Source: Acidobacteriaceae bacterium
Lineage (GTDB): Bacteria > Acidobacteriota > Terriglobia > Terriglobales > Acidobacteriaceae
Assembly: GCA_021323655.1 (NCBI GenBank)
Contig: JAJPKO010000045.1
Span: 1-64,000, forward strand
Reading direction: 5' to 3'
Length of the DNA stretch: 64,000 nt
Within the stretch, counting starts at the first letter, position 1; each line of letters starts with the position of its first letter. Below are positions 43,002-51,665 of this stretch, in pieces. Below the pieces are notes generated by a model. It searched no databases. It worked only from the letters and a program-made list of their open reading frames with translations, and was not told the DNA's origin. Made by a program: the position numbers and the translations under genes.

Positions 43002-43796
43002 ATGAAATATCTTGCATTTGTTGCAGCCATTGCTTTAGCGGCAGGCGTCCAGGCGCAGACAGGTTCCGCATCGGCATCAACACAGACGCAAAGCAGTGCT
43101 GCCCTGCAAGGGAATGGCGCCCAAGCCTCGGCTGCGCAGACGACGAACGTTTCTGCAGAATTGACGAAGAAGGTTGATACGAAGAATGCGAAGGTTGGCG
43201 ATGAAATAACCGCGCGCACTACCAGATCGGCACATCTGAACGATGGAACGAATTTGCCGAAAGGGACACAGTTGTTGGGCCGGGTCACAGGTGTTCAGGC
43301 AAAATCGGCAGAAGAGAGATCATCGCGACTCGCGTTTACGTTTGATCGCGCTGTTCTGCGGAATGGAAACACCTTGCCGATTCATGCCACGGTAATGTCG
43401 CTGAGCGCACCTGTGTCGGCCGCGGCGATGGCGGAAAACGATGACTCAATGAGTGCAGGAGGCCCGGCTCCTGTGGTGGCGAGCGGAGGCGGGCGTGCTT
43501 CCGGCGGGGGACTGCTGGGAGGTGGCACGGTGCGGGGAATTGGCAGTGCTTTGGGTGGAGTCGCTTCTGCCACAGATAACACTCTGCATACCGCCTCAGG
43601 CGTCGGAGGGTCAGCAGTGCGTGGTACCGCGAACACTGCATCATCTGTTACAGAAGAGGTTACAAATTTGCCTGGCGTCGGCTTCAGTGCTGACGGCAAT
43701 GCAGGCGAAAGCGCTGTGCTGAATGCACAGGGCAGGAACATTTCACTGGCGAATGGAACACAAATGACACTGAGTGTTTCAGCACAGAAGCAGTAA
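43002..43796 (+). CDS. secreted Gly-rich protein of unknown function
   Basis: A 264-residue exported protein with signal peptide KYLAFVAAIALAAGVQA. The first half has a beta domain (KVGDEITARTTRSAHL, then LPKGTQLLGRVTGVQAKS) that resembles the barrel seen in VirB10/TrbI-like proteins, though this is only a likeness. The second half is Gly/Ser-rich and low in complexity (GGGRASGGGLLGGGTV). GGGAGGAGAG precedes the ATG, a strong ribosome binding site. Role unknown. Confidence 0.8.
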   Translation: MKYLAFVAAIALAAGVQAQTGSASASTQTQSSAALQGNGAQASAAQTTNVSAELTKKVDTKNAKVGDEITARTTRSAHLNDGTNLPKGTQLLGRVTGVQAKSAEERSSRLAFTFDRAVLRNGNTLPIHATVMSLSAPVSAAAMAENDDSMSAGGPAPVVASGGGRASGGGLLGGGTVRGIGSALGGVASATDNTLHTASGVGGSAVRGTANTASSVTEEVTNLPGVGFSADGNAGESAVLNAQGRNISLANGTQMTLSVSAQKQ

Positions 43797-43809
43797 TATT
43801 AATTTCCGG

Positions 43810-43835
43810 GCAGCGGGCAGGGACATGCCCGCTGC
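43810..43835. terminator. hairpin between convergent genes
   Basis: GCAGCGGGCA (43810-43819) and TGCCCGCTGC (43826-43835) form a perfect 10-bp stem with a 6-nt loop, in the 47-nt gap between the convergent secreted-protein gene and phhA. It is a likely bidirectional terminator despite lacking a long T-run. Confidence 0.65.
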
Positions 43836-43843
43836 TGCAAGAT

Positions 43844-44593
43844 TCATATCAGCCGTTGTTCAGCCGCCTGGACCGCTTCATAAATCTGGTCGAACGATTC
43901 CACCGCATACAGCACCTTCTGCATCTCCGAGACCTTTACCTCCTGGTCCAGCACCTGCTCCAGATTGAAGTCCCGGATATCAGGCCCGCCATGGATCACG
44001 TGCGTAGACTCGCCATGCGATGAAATCAACCCGCTCCCATAGAGTTTGATCTTCCCATTCTGCCGGATCACTCCAAACTCCACCGTGAACCAGAACAGGC
44101 GTCCCATACGCTCCAGTTTGTCTTTCTGGTTGATCAGGTCGAGGCAAACCCGCCCATAGTGCTGAAGAAAATCTGCAAATACCGGATGCGCGTGCATCGG
44201 CACATGCCCAAAAACATCATGGAAAATGTCCGGCTCCGGCGTGTACTCCATCGCCTCGCGCGAGCGGATATAGGTTGTCGTCGGAAACTGCCGGGCCGCC
44301 AGCATCTCAAAAAAAGCATCCGGGGGGAGAAATCCGCTTACCGGAGTTGCATTCCATCCCGTACGCGGCCCCAGCCGCTTATTCACTTCCGCCAGTTCCG
44401 GAATCGTGTCATCCCGCAGCCCAATCTGATGAAACCCATCCAGATACTCAGCGCAGGCGTGCTCCTCAAGCTGAGGCATGCGCCGCCGCACCAGCTCTGA
44501 CCATATAGAGTGCTGCTCCGGGGTATAGGCCTTCCAATCCTGTTGGATAAGAAACGGTTCAGCAATGTGCAGACGCGCAGTCGTAGATGCCAT
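43844..44593 (-). CDS. phhA: phenylalanine 4-monooxygenase
   Basis: Hydroxylates phenylalanine to tyrosine using a pterin cofactor and iron. The iron ligands are H125 and H130 in PDIFHDVFGHVP and E172 in FTVEFGV. TYIRSREAMEYTPEPD precedes them. It has 249 residues, typical of the monomeric bacterial enzyme without a regulatory ACT domain. No pterin dehydratase (phhB) lies nearby. The next gene on this strand upstream is the urocanase-like gene, 366 nt away. Confidence 0.95.
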   Translation of the reverse strand: MASTTARLHIAEPFLIQQDWKAYTPEQHSIWSELVRRRMPQLEEHACAEYLDGFHQIGLRDDTIPELAEVNKRLGPRTGWNATPVSGFLPPDAFFEMLAARQFPTTTYIRSREAMEYTPEPDIFHDVFGHVPMHAHPVFADFLQHYGRVCLDLINQKDKLERMGRLFWFTVEFGVIRQNGKIKLYGSGLISSHGESTHVIHGGPDIRDFNLEQVLDQEVKVSEMQKVLYAVESFDQIYEAVQAAEQRLI

Positions 44594-44959
44594 GACGGAA
44601 AGACCCCCGGCTCAAAACTTCTCAGCATCGCACCGCAGAAGCAGAGGTGTCAACAACACCCTTTTCAATGGCCGGTAAATTATGCTCCACTTGCTAAAAT
44701 GGTTATAGAAGCGCATCTTAAGGGGTGTGCTTTTCTGTCTGATCGCCGCAGCTGTACCCGCTCGTAGGAGCACGTAACTCTCGCACATGCAGGACTTTAG
44801 CGGCAAAGTAGGGGGGAGGTATAGGTCCCCATTTTGCATCCTTGTATATGTAAAAAAGCGGCCGGGTTTCTCACCTTTGCAGAGCAAAGGGTCAGGTCGA
44901 AGACCCCGCGGTGCAGGTTGTTGCGCAGCAACAACCCTTCCGAGACTGCATCAGCAAAA
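44594..44959. other. gene-free stretch with 9-bp hairpin
   Basis: No convincing gene was seen in this 366-nt stretch between phhA and the urocanase-like gene; a 91-codon minus frame has no features of a real protein. GGTTGTTGC (44916-44924) and GCAACAACC (44928-44936) form a perfect 9-bp hairpin with a 3-nt loop, 24 nt downstream of the urocanase-like gene on its strand. It could end that transcript although no T-run follows. Confidence 0.5.
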
Positions 44960-45664
44960 TCAGAAAGTCCCGGCATTCGCTCTGAGCAAAACGGGAACGG
45001 AAATCCTCTCGCGAATCAGGCCATGAAATCGCTCAAGCTCTTCCGCGCTCATGCGAACATAGCGCTCGTGGTGCACTAGGTTTCGCAGGTAGCGGGGAGC
45101 GCGCTGCAACCACAGAGCACGGTTATCGCCCGCAGCATGTCCCATGACCTCGATGGCGAGGGCATCCAGCCGAGGCAGCCATACGGCCGGCTCCTGCTCC
45201 ACGCTCCAGGTCACTTCGCTCCTCCCATCAGGCCGAATGCCCTCGAGAATCGCTGTCCCACGTTGGACGAATGCTTCGGAGCCTGGCTTGCCCGGAAGAA
45301 CAACATCAGGCTGCACTCCACGTTCCAGCATTTCTGTCACAACTGAATTCGGCCCGCTGACAAGCACTACAGACACCGCCTGCTTCCTGCGAATCTCGTT
45401 CTTCAGGATGCGCAGCGCTTCATCAAGATCATTCACCATGAAATCGCAAATTCCCTGACGCAACGCAAACTTCACCCAATGGGGGTCCTCATCTACCCCC
45501 AGCGAAGCGGCGCCTGCTATGTTGGCCGCGGCCGCGGTGACAAGTCCTCCCATGTCCGCTTCACCATAGAAGACCAGCAGCCCTCCCATCGCGGGCGCGA
45601 TGGCGAACAGAGCACAGAAGCGCTCATAAACCTGCGCAGTGGTGAATATGCCCTCAGAATTCAT
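44960..45664 (-). CDS. short protein resembling the NAD-binding part of urocanase
   Basis: A 234-residue protein. About residues 44-122 read like the Rossmann-type central part of urocanate hydratase: AAAANIAGAASLGVDEDP, then CDFMVNDLDEALRILKNEIR, then AVSVVLVSGPNSVV and MLERGVQPDVV, all in family order. Full urocanases have ~550 residues, and the catalytic TDQTSAHDP segment that should follow is replaced by LPGKPGSEA. It therefore probably cannot be a urocanase and may bind NAD or another ligand. It lies 36 nt downstream of the pseudopilin genes. Confidence 0.6.
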   Translation of the reverse strand: MNSEGIFTTAQVYERFCALFAIAPAMGGLLVFYGEADMGGLVTAAAANIAGAASLGVDEDPHWVKFALRQGICDFMVNDLDEALRILKNEIRRKQAVSVVLVSGPNSVVTEMLERGVQPDVVLPGKPGSEAFVQRGTAILEGIRPDGRSEVTWSVEQEPAVWLPRLDALAIEVMGHAAGDNRALWLQRAPRYLRNLVHHERYVRMSAEELERFHGLIRERISVPVLLRANAGTF

Positions 45665-45700
45665 GGCAAAGCAAAGGAGTGAATAATCCTGAAATGTCTA

Positions 45701-46102
45701 TCACCAGCTCGAGTAAGGCTGGCCATTGCTTCCTACTGCATCGGACCCGCTATGAACATCCGAGATGCCCGGCTCTGTCTGGTCCACCGACTCCAGCGAA
45801 TCATCCATCTTGGTCACCCAGGTGCCATTGCTGTGTGTCATCGGGTCTACAGGAATTTCCTTCAGATACCCGCCCTGTACCAGATCATCCAGCGACTGCG
45901 GCCCTTTTTCCTTGTCCATCGTGTAGGAGTCAATCGCCTGCCGCATAATATGCAGGTCTTCCTTAAGCACCGCCTCTTTGGCCGATTTGAGCGACTGCAG
46001 ATAGATTGGAATGGCAATAGACGCAAGCACGCCAATGATCAGCATCACGATCATCAGTTCGATCAGCGTAATGCCCTGTTCTCTTTGCCGTGTCCTTACC
46101 AT
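45701..46102 (-). CDS. type II secretion pseudopilin GspG-like
   Basis: A pseudopilin of 133 residues. The prepilin peptidase site is REQG-ITLIELMIVMLIIGV at the N-terminus, with Ile instead of the common Phe after the cleaved Gly and the usual Glu at position 5. The C-terminal part LVQGGYLKEIPVDPMT is characteristic of GspG, the major pseudopilin. It overlaps the gene before it by 7 nt. It belongs with the second pseudopilin and the secretin, suggesting a shortened type II or type IV pilus-like machine. Confidence 0.88.
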   Translation of the reverse strand: MVRTRQREQGITLIELMIVMLIIGVLASIAIPIYLQSLKSAKEAVLKEDLHIMRQAIDSYTMDKEKGPQSLDDLVQGGYLKEIPVDPMTHSNGTWVTKMDDSLESVDQTEPGISDVHSGSDAVGSNGQPYSSW

Positions 46103-46566
46103 GTGTTGTATTTTGTCCCGTCCAGCGCTGTTCCATCCGATTTCGAGTACACATCAAAAACATTCTGCCCGCCCCAGGAATCGCTGTCCGGGTCGTCCTG
46201 CATCGAGCGCAGCCCCCACTCGTCCTTGCCCGTCATAGGGTCAACAGGAATGCGCCGCAGAAAGCGCACCTTCTTGCCCTGCACATCCACTCCGTTGACC
46301 AGCGTTTGCAGGTCCGGCGGATAGCCAAAGCTGTCCACCTTCGTCTGGAAGGCGTTGCGGTCCGCGGCGTCTTTATAGCGGTCAATGGCGTCCCGCATCT
46401 GCCACAGGTCATAACGCAGTTCACGCTCCTTCTGGCGCTTCACTTCCAGCTTGGTCAGCGGAATGGCCGCCGACGCCAATACTGCCAGAATTGCAACCGT
46501 CACAATCAGCTCTACGAGCGTGAGCCCGGCTTCGCTGCTGCTTCGCGACTTTTGCCTGTACATCAT
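46096..46566 (-). CDS. second GspG-like pseudopilin
   Basis: A 156-residue pseudopilin-like protein. The cleavage region reads SEAG-LTLVELIVTVAILAVLA. RRIPVDPMTGKDEWGLRSMQDD is a variant of the GspG calcium-loop region (PVDPMTG), and VFDVYSKSDGTALDGT ends it. It lies between the secretin and the first pseudopilin, so the operon has two paralogous GspG-like proteins. Compared with the first it lacks MV at the start and has a longer linker. Confidence 0.88.
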   Translation of the reverse strand: MMYRQKSRSSSEAGLTLVELIVTVAILAVLASAAIPLTKLEVKRQKERELRYDLWQMRDAIDRYKDAADRNAFQTKVDSFGYPPDLQTLVNGVDVQGKKVRFLRRIPVDPMTGKDEWGLRSMQDDPDSDSWGGQNVFDVYSKSDGTALDGTKYNTW

Positions 46567-46602
46567 GGCCCTGGTCTTTCCGTGGCACTCGGTGCGTGGT
46601 AC

Positions 46603-48915
46603 TTACTGAACATGCACAATTGCCTGGGAACCGGTCGCCGGCATCGCCTGCTGCGCACTATTTCTGACGACTGGACGGGTGATGGCCACCGATGCATCAC
46701 CCGGTGCCTTTGCCTGGAAGGTAAGCACCACAACAGACCCGCTGCCGCTGACTCCATGCGTGCCCGGAGGCCGTGAGGCAGAAATCGCCACCCCGCCATT
46801 GCCGTCATCGCGATGGACCAGCGCAACCGCCTGTCCATCCTTGCCCAGGAAGTTGCCGCCATCCACATTGATGAGAGTGAGCTTCGAGCTGTCATACTGC
46901 ATCTGCATCGGCACGGAGAACACGTCATTTCCGCCACCAAGATTGACCGCTACCTGGAAAGTAGAGCCGACCTTCTGCGGAACCTGCGGCGCAGCCAGTT
47001 GCAGGCTGATGGGAGCCCCAGCGTTGGCCTGCTGCTGCATTTGTTGCAACGCATTCTGCGCAGCCGCGGAAGGAGTCTCGCCTGGCACCGTTCCCTGCTG
47101 GTCTGCAACAGGAGCAGGCGCTGGCGTATGCACAGCAGGAACGGGCGCCGGGATACGCCGCACCTCCACCGTGTTCTGCGTGCCGGAGTCTACAGCTTTC
47201 GTGTTCAACGGATTGATCTGTTCAGCGCGCACCACATGCGGAATTACAAGGAACACAATTTCGTCATCTTGCGTCGTCCGCGTCTCCGAGCCAAAGATGT
47301 ACCGCAGGATCGGCAGTTCCGCGAGTCCCGGCGTGCCGCTCAGCGAACGGCTCTTCTGCTGCATAAGGATGCCACCCAGAATGCTGGCCTCGCCTTCCCG
47401 CAACCGGATCGTCTGGTCTACGGACCGTTGCGTGATGATCGGCTCATCAATCCCGCCCAGGTTCACCGTACCGTTCGTGTTCGAGACCTCGATCTTCATC
47501 TTGATCGTCACATCGCGGTCATAGTGCACCGTAGGCTTCATATCTATATTGACGCCCACATCCAGGTACTGGAACTGGGTGTTGACCAGCGAGCTGACAA
47601 TTGCGGTGGCTGCGCCAGTCTGGTACGAGCCGGTCGCCACTGGATATTTTTGGCCAATCTTGAGCACCGCCTGTTGTCCGTCTGAGGCCCGCACGCGCGG
47701 GTTCTGCAACACTCGCGTATCAGAATCTGTCAGCAGCAGATTCGCCTGCGCCTGTCCGATTGTGACCGCAAAATTCGTTGCATTCAGGTGCGCCAGATCA
47801 TTCAGCGTAAGGTTGCCAGTGGTCGTGGGATTGCTCGGTGTTGTTGGGTTCGAAGAACTGGACGAGGAAGAACTGGAGCTTTGATTTGCATTCGACTGCT
47901 GGAAATTGATGGATGCCGTTTGCGGAAGCTGAATGCCCAGCTGTCGTGTCTTGTTGCGGCTCACTTCCAGCACCGCCACGTCAATCACCACTTCAGGTTT
48001 GGCTTTGTCCAGGTCGTTGATGATCTTCTGGGCCAGCAGCAGCTCATCCGGCGTGCCGCGCATAATAATGGCGTTCTGGCTCGGAACGGGATAAAGGCGT
48101 GCAGTCGTAAACACCTGACGGAGGGCCGTATTGATGTCATTCAGGTCCTGCTGCTGGGAGACATTGGTCAGATAAAAAGTCTGTACCGCCTGCTCATCCA
48201 GCTCCGTGCGCTTGCCGCGGTTGTTTTCCGCTACAAAAATGGTGTTGTCAGTAATAGGTCGCCAGAATGTCCCGGAAATCGTGCCAATAATCCGCAACGC
48301 GTCGTACAAGGACACATTCGTCAGGTCCACCTGGATGCGCTTCGAGGTATATTGCGGATCAAACAGCACATTGATTCCCGCCAGCTTACCTACCGTCTGG
48401 TAGATCACCCGGCTGTCTTCCACAGAATGGATCGTAATCGGTTCATTTGAAAGAGGCTTGAGTGTGGGCGGACCACCCAGTTCACTCAGCGCTGGAGTTG
48501 TATTCGGCGAGAGCGACGTCTCCTGGTTCGGCGGTGCATTCAGTTTCTCCCGCGTCGCCTGAAGTTCCTGCTGCGCCAGCTCATTGCTGGGGTCAATCTC
48601 AAGCGCGTGCAGAAATTCCGTGACCGCTCCTGTCATCTCTCCCTGGTCGCGCAGCTTCTCGCCCAGCTTTACATGCTCAGCAGCGGCAGAAAAGCGCGTC
48701 CGCTCGTAGGCCGTCTTGAAGCGCAGGTCACTGGGCTTTTGCTGGAACGCTTTGTAATAGTCTTCATAGGCCGTCTGAATATCGTCTTTGGCCTCTGCTT
48801 TCTGGCCCTGCTTGTACCAGTGGTTGGCAGATTGCGCATGCAATGGCCTGGATGGAGCAAAGAGGAAAAGAGAGCCAACGGAAACGATGGCCAGTTTGAG
48901 AGCGTTGTGATTCAT
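46603..48915 (-). CDS. secretin (GspD/PilQ-like) with C-terminal cohesin-like domain
   Basis: An outer-membrane secretin of 770 residues. After a signal peptide (LKLAIVSVGSLFLFAPSR) come TPR-like helices (about 28-120), then an STN/N0-type domain (TIHSVEDSRVIYQTVGKLAG, then INVLFDPQ), an N1-like domain, a Ser/Thr-rich insert (near residue 375) and the secretin core (IREGEASILGG-like LREGEASILGGIL, then FGSETRTTQDDEIVFLVIP). The last ~130 residues (VGSTFQVAVNLGGGNDVFSV) look like a cohesin-type domain. The start chosen gives the signal peptide; a 59-codon upstream extension is not supported. Confidence 0.9.
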   Translation of the reverse strand: MNHNALKLAIVSVGSLFLFAPSRPLHAQSANHWYKQGQKAEAKDDIQTAYEDYYKAFQQKPSDLRFKTAYERTRFSAAAEHVKLGEKLRDQGEMTGAVTEFLHALEIDPSNELAQQELQATREKLNAPPNQETSLSPNTTPALSELGGPPTLKPLSNEPITIHSVEDSRVIYQTVGKLAGINVLFDPQYTSKRIQVDLTNVSLYDALRIIGTISGTFWRPITDNTIFVAENNRGKRTELDEQAVQTFYLTNVSQQQDLNDINTALRQVFTTARLYPVPSQNAIIMRGTPDELLLAQKIINDLDKAKPEVVIDVAVLEVSRNKTRQLGIQLPQTASINFQQSNANQSSSSSSSSSSNPTTPSNPTTTGNLTLNDLAHLNATNFAVTIGQAQANLLLTDSDTRVLQNPRVRASDGQQAVLKIGQKYPVATGSYQTGAATAIVSSLVNTQFQYLDVGVNIDMKPTVHYDRDVTIKMKIEVSNTNGTVNLGGIDEPIITQRSVDQTIRLREGEASILGGILMQQKSRSLSGTPGLAELPILRYIFGSETRTTQDDEIVFLVIPHVVRAEQINPLNTKAVDSGTQNTVEVRRIPAPVPAVHTPAPAPVADQQGTVPGETPSAAAQNALQQMQQQANAGAPISLQLAAPQVPQKVGSTFQVAVNLGGGNDVFSVPMQMQYDSSKLTLINVDGGNFLGKDGQAVALVHRDDGNGGVAISASRPPGTHGVSGSGSVVVLTFQAKAPGDASVAITRPVVRNSAQQAMPATGSQAIVHVQ

Positions 48916-48964
48916 GCAACTCCAGGATAAAAATGTCCGGGGAAAAGGCGTACAGTCGTGGCCG

Positions 48965-49034
48965 ATTATATCAGGGCATGGCGTGCCACGTGCGCGCCCT
49001 GTACCCTGCGCAGCGAACCTTGTACCCTGTACAT
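48965..49034. repeat. CCCTGTACC-family spacer before smpB
   Basis: CGCCCTGTACCCTGCGCAGC followed by CTTGTACCCTGTAC runs right up to the smpB ATG. The words match those at the VWFA start (GCACCCTGAACCCTGTAAAA). There is no Shine-Dalgarno sequence between this element and the ATG, unlike most genes here. Confidence 0.55.
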
Positions 49035-49562
49035 ATGGCCCGTCAGTCCAGTCATCAAGTGGCCCCTGCCGCTCCTCAGAAATCAAAACCACGCGACCCG
49101 GTGGCGGCCGGAACGCGGGATGCTGCGCAGAACCGCGCTGCCGGACACAACTACTTCCTGCTCGACAAATTCGAGGCTGGCATCGCCCTTCGCGGGACCG
49201 AAGTTAAGTCCATCCGCGAAGGAAAAGCCAATCTCAAGGACGCCTACGGCCTTATTAAAGACGGCGAGGCATTCCTGTTGAACGCGCACATCGGCCCCTA
49301 TTCCCATACGGGATACACATCCCATGACGCGCTTCGTACACGGAAGCTGCTGCTCCACCAGGAAGAACTTCGCAAGCTACAAGGCAAGACGCAGCAGAAG
49401 GGTTTTACGCTCATTCCCACCCGCCTTTATTTCCGCAACGGACGGGTGAAGTGCGAACTGGCCCTTGCCAAAGGTAAACAGGACTGGGACAAACGCGAGA
49501 CCGAACGCCGTCGCGAAGCCGACCGTGAGGCCCGAGCAGCCATGGCCCGGTCCAGAAAATAG
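49035..49562 (+). CDS. smpB: SsrA-binding protein SmpB
   Basis: SmpB binds tmRNA and delivers it to stalled ribosomes in trans-translation. The core (AGHNYFLLDKFEAGIALRGT, VKSIREGKANLKDAY, and TLIPTRLYFRNGRVK) is clear, and the basic C-terminal tail KGKQDWDKRETERRREADRE is present. The ATG chosen gives 175 residues with a ~38-residue unstructured N-terminus, longer than usual. No ribosome binding site is visible; CCCTGTAC repeats precede the ATG. No tmRNA gene was seen in the window. Confidence 0.94.
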   Translation: MARQSSHQVAPAAPQKSKPRDPVAAGTRDAAQNRAAGHNYFLLDKFEAGIALRGTEVKSIREGKANLKDAYGLIKDGEAFLLNAHIGPYSHTGYTSHDALRTRKLLLHQEELRKLQGKTQQKGFTLIPTRLYFRNGRVKCELALAKGKQDWDKRETERRREADREARAAMARSRK

Positions 49563-49569
49563 CCAGGCG

Positions 49570-51462
49570 TTATTTTTTATCTCTCAGGTCCAGTACGCTG
49601 CGCACCTCAGCATTAAACAGTTCCATCGCTTGTTTTACCAGCGGGTGTTCCATTGCCTGGGCCTGTATGGAACCGTTCGCCGCAGGGCGAGGTTTCGCTG
49701 TACCGTTGGTCCCGCTCTCCTGGCCAGGAACCACCGTAAACTTCTGGGAAGCGCCCACCGCGCGCATTGCACTCTTCACGATCTTCTCGGCCTCCGGCGT
49801 GAATGTGAGGCCAATCATCGTCTTTGTGCGCGCCACTTCTACCTGGATGGTGTCCCCTTCGAGTGTCCATTGGCCTTCGTCCAGAAAAGCAGCAGCGGAG
49901 TTGTGCCCCTTCTCTTCCAGAGCAGCACAGACTGCCTGCCTTATTCGGTCAAGGTCCGCATCAGGCGCGGCGCTTTCCAGAACGGGAGCGGACATCTCTG
50001 CAGGGGCAAGCGCCAGTGCGCCCGCCGTGACTTCTGCCGAAGCCTCAATCACCCCCACTGCGGGAAAAGCACGTACCGCCGTGCCCTGAGAGGCAATTTC
50101 TACCGGAGTAAGGGCACGGGTCGCAACCGGAGCAGGCGCCTCGCTTGTGATTTTCCGCTCCCGGTCGGCCTCAAACGGCGAAAATGCAGGTTTCGGCGGG
50201 TCCGCCGGACGTACAGCAGGCGGAGCATCCCCCGGTGCTGGTCTCGCCGGGGCAGTATTCGCCTTGGGCAACGCGCCGCCACGCATCGGGGATTTCCCGC
50301 CCGAGGGCATCTGGCTCAGGAACTCCTCAATCGGCAGCAGCCGCTGCAAATGCACCAGCTTGATCAGCCCCAGCTCCAGATGGAAGCGCTGCTCCTGCCG
50401 GTAATTCATCTCGTCATAAGTGCGCAGCATCACCTGCAGAAACCGCGTCAGATCCTCTTCTGAGAAAAGCACTGCCGATCGGGCCGCTCGTGCACGCTCA
50501 TCGGCGGAGATTTGCAGCAGCTCAGAGCCCTCACCCGCAATCCGCGCCATCAGCACGTTTCTCAGGTAACGGACAAACTGCCGCGCCAGCGCCTGCGGGC
50601 TGTTTCCCGCATTCAGCAAAGTATTGATCTCTCCAATCACCGCTACGCTGTTGTTCTCACTCACCGCTTCCAGCAGCCGCTCAAAGACCGTGTTGGGGAC
50701 CGTTCCCATCAGCTCCCGGATCTGCGCTCCATCGAGTCTGGCTCGGCCATCCACGACCGGGGCCGATGCAATTGCCTGGTCCATGATGGAAAGCGCATCG
50801 CGCATGGAGCCATCCCCGGCCTCAGCCAGAAGGGCGAGCGCATCTTCATCGGCGGCAACCTGCTCCTGCCGGGCAATCGCCCGCAGCTGACCAAGAATGT
50901 CGTCAAACTTTACCGCATGAAAGCTGAAATGCTGGCAGCGCGACCGGATGGTCTGAGGAAAATCCTCCGGCTGCGTCGTCGCCATCATAAAGACGACGTG
51001 CTCCGGCGGCTCCTCCAGGGTCTTCAGCAGCGCGTTGAAGGCTGCATCGGTAATCTGGTGCGCCTCGTCCAGAATGTAGATTTTGTACTTGTCCCGCGCT
51101 GGACGGTACCGTGCTGCATCCCGTAACTCGCGAATCTCGTCAATACCACGGTTGGTGGCCGCGTCAATTTCAATCACGTCCACCGCGTTTCCTGCGCGAA
51201 TCTCCGTACACGAGTCGCAGGTCCCGCAAGGCTCCGGCGTGGGCCGTTCTGCTGAACCGATCGCCGTCCGGCAGTTGAGCGCCATCGCCAGAATGCGGGC
51301 GATGGTCGTCTTCCCAATGCCGCGATGGCCGCTGAAGATGTATCCATGAGCAATGCGCCCCTGCTCCAGCGCATTCAGCAGCGTGCGCGTGACATGCTCC
51401 TGCCCGACAACGTCACCAAACCGCTGCGGGCGGTACTTTCTGGCTAAAACCTGATACGCCAT
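49570..51462 (-). CDS. dnaX: DNA polymerase III subunits tau/gamma
   Basis: DnaX is the clamp-loader ATPase and organiser of the replisome. The start gives MAYQVLARKYRPQRFGDVVG; an upstream 25-codon extension is not family-like. The Walker A motif is GHRGIGKTTI (residues 45-54), Walker B is LDEAH (131-135), the zinc module has C64, C79, C82 and C85, and SRC (174-176) carries the arginine finger. It has 630 residues. No obvious programmed frameshift site was checked. Its 3' end faces smpB with a 7-nt gap. Confidence 0.95.
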   Translation of the reverse strand: MAYQVLARKYRPQRFGDVVGQEHVTRTLLNALEQGRIAHGYIFSGHRGIGKTTIARILAMALNCRTAIGSAERPTPEPCGTCDSCTEIRAGNAVDVIEIDAATNRGIDEIRELRDAARYRPARDKYKIYILDEAHQITDAAFNALLKTLEEPPEHVVFMMATTQPEDFPQTIRSRCQHFSFHAVKFDDILGQLRAIARQEQVAADEDALALLAEAGDGSMRDALSIMDQAIASAPVVDGRARLDGAQIRELMGTVPNTVFERLLEAVSENNSVAVIGEINTLLNAGNSPQALARQFVRYLRNVLMARIAGEGSELLQISADERARAARSAVLFSEEDLTRFLQVMLRTYDEMNYRQEQRFHLELGLIKLVHLQRLLPIEEFLSQMPSGGKSPMRGGALPKANTAPARPAPGDAPPAVRPADPPKPAFSPFEADRERKITSEAPAPVATRALTPVEIASQGTAVRAFPAVGVIEASAEVTAGALALAPAEMSAPVLESAAPDADLDRIRQAVCAALEEKGHNSAAAFLDEGQWTLEGDTIQVEVARTKTMIGLTFTPEAEKIVKSAMRAVGASQKFTVVPGQESGTNGTAKPRPAANGSIQAQAMEHPLVKQAMELFNAEVRSVLDLRDKK

Positions 51463-51614
51463 GATTGGTCTGAAAGACGATTGTAATCCGGGTACCCACA
51501 GCAGCCGCTTTGACCTGAGGAAAACTCCACCCCCCAAAATACTCAGCGCGCTATCTTCTTCCGGATACCCCTTTTCCCTTGCATTGCTTCCAACAGAATA
51601 AACAAGCGTGGGTT

Positions 51615-51642
51615 GAGATTACGCGTACCCGCTGGTAATCTC
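51615..51642. promoter_or_regulatory. 8-bp inverted repeat upstream of S24 regulator
   Basis: GAGATTAC (51615-51622) and GTAATCTC (51635-51642) form a perfect inverted repeat with a 12-bp spacer, about 70 bp upstream of the S24-type regulator. It differs in sequence from the longer palindrome nearby and could be a second operator or part of the promoter architecture. Confidence 0.4.
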
Positions 51643-51665
51643 CCAGTAACAATGCAAGTTATTGA

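Noticed and set aside
44612-44887. A 91-codon minus frame in the phhA-urocanase-like gap
   Set aside because: No ribosome binding site, no family and odd composition.
44916-44936. Perfect 9-bp hairpin as an attachment site
   Set aside because: A simple stem with a 3-base loop at the end of a gene is better explained as a transcript-end structure; no second copy flanks a mobile segment.
46603-49092. Longer secretin start 59 codons upstream
   Set aside because: The extension overlaps the smpB leader region and hides the signal peptide. The internal ATG with GGAG is the better start.
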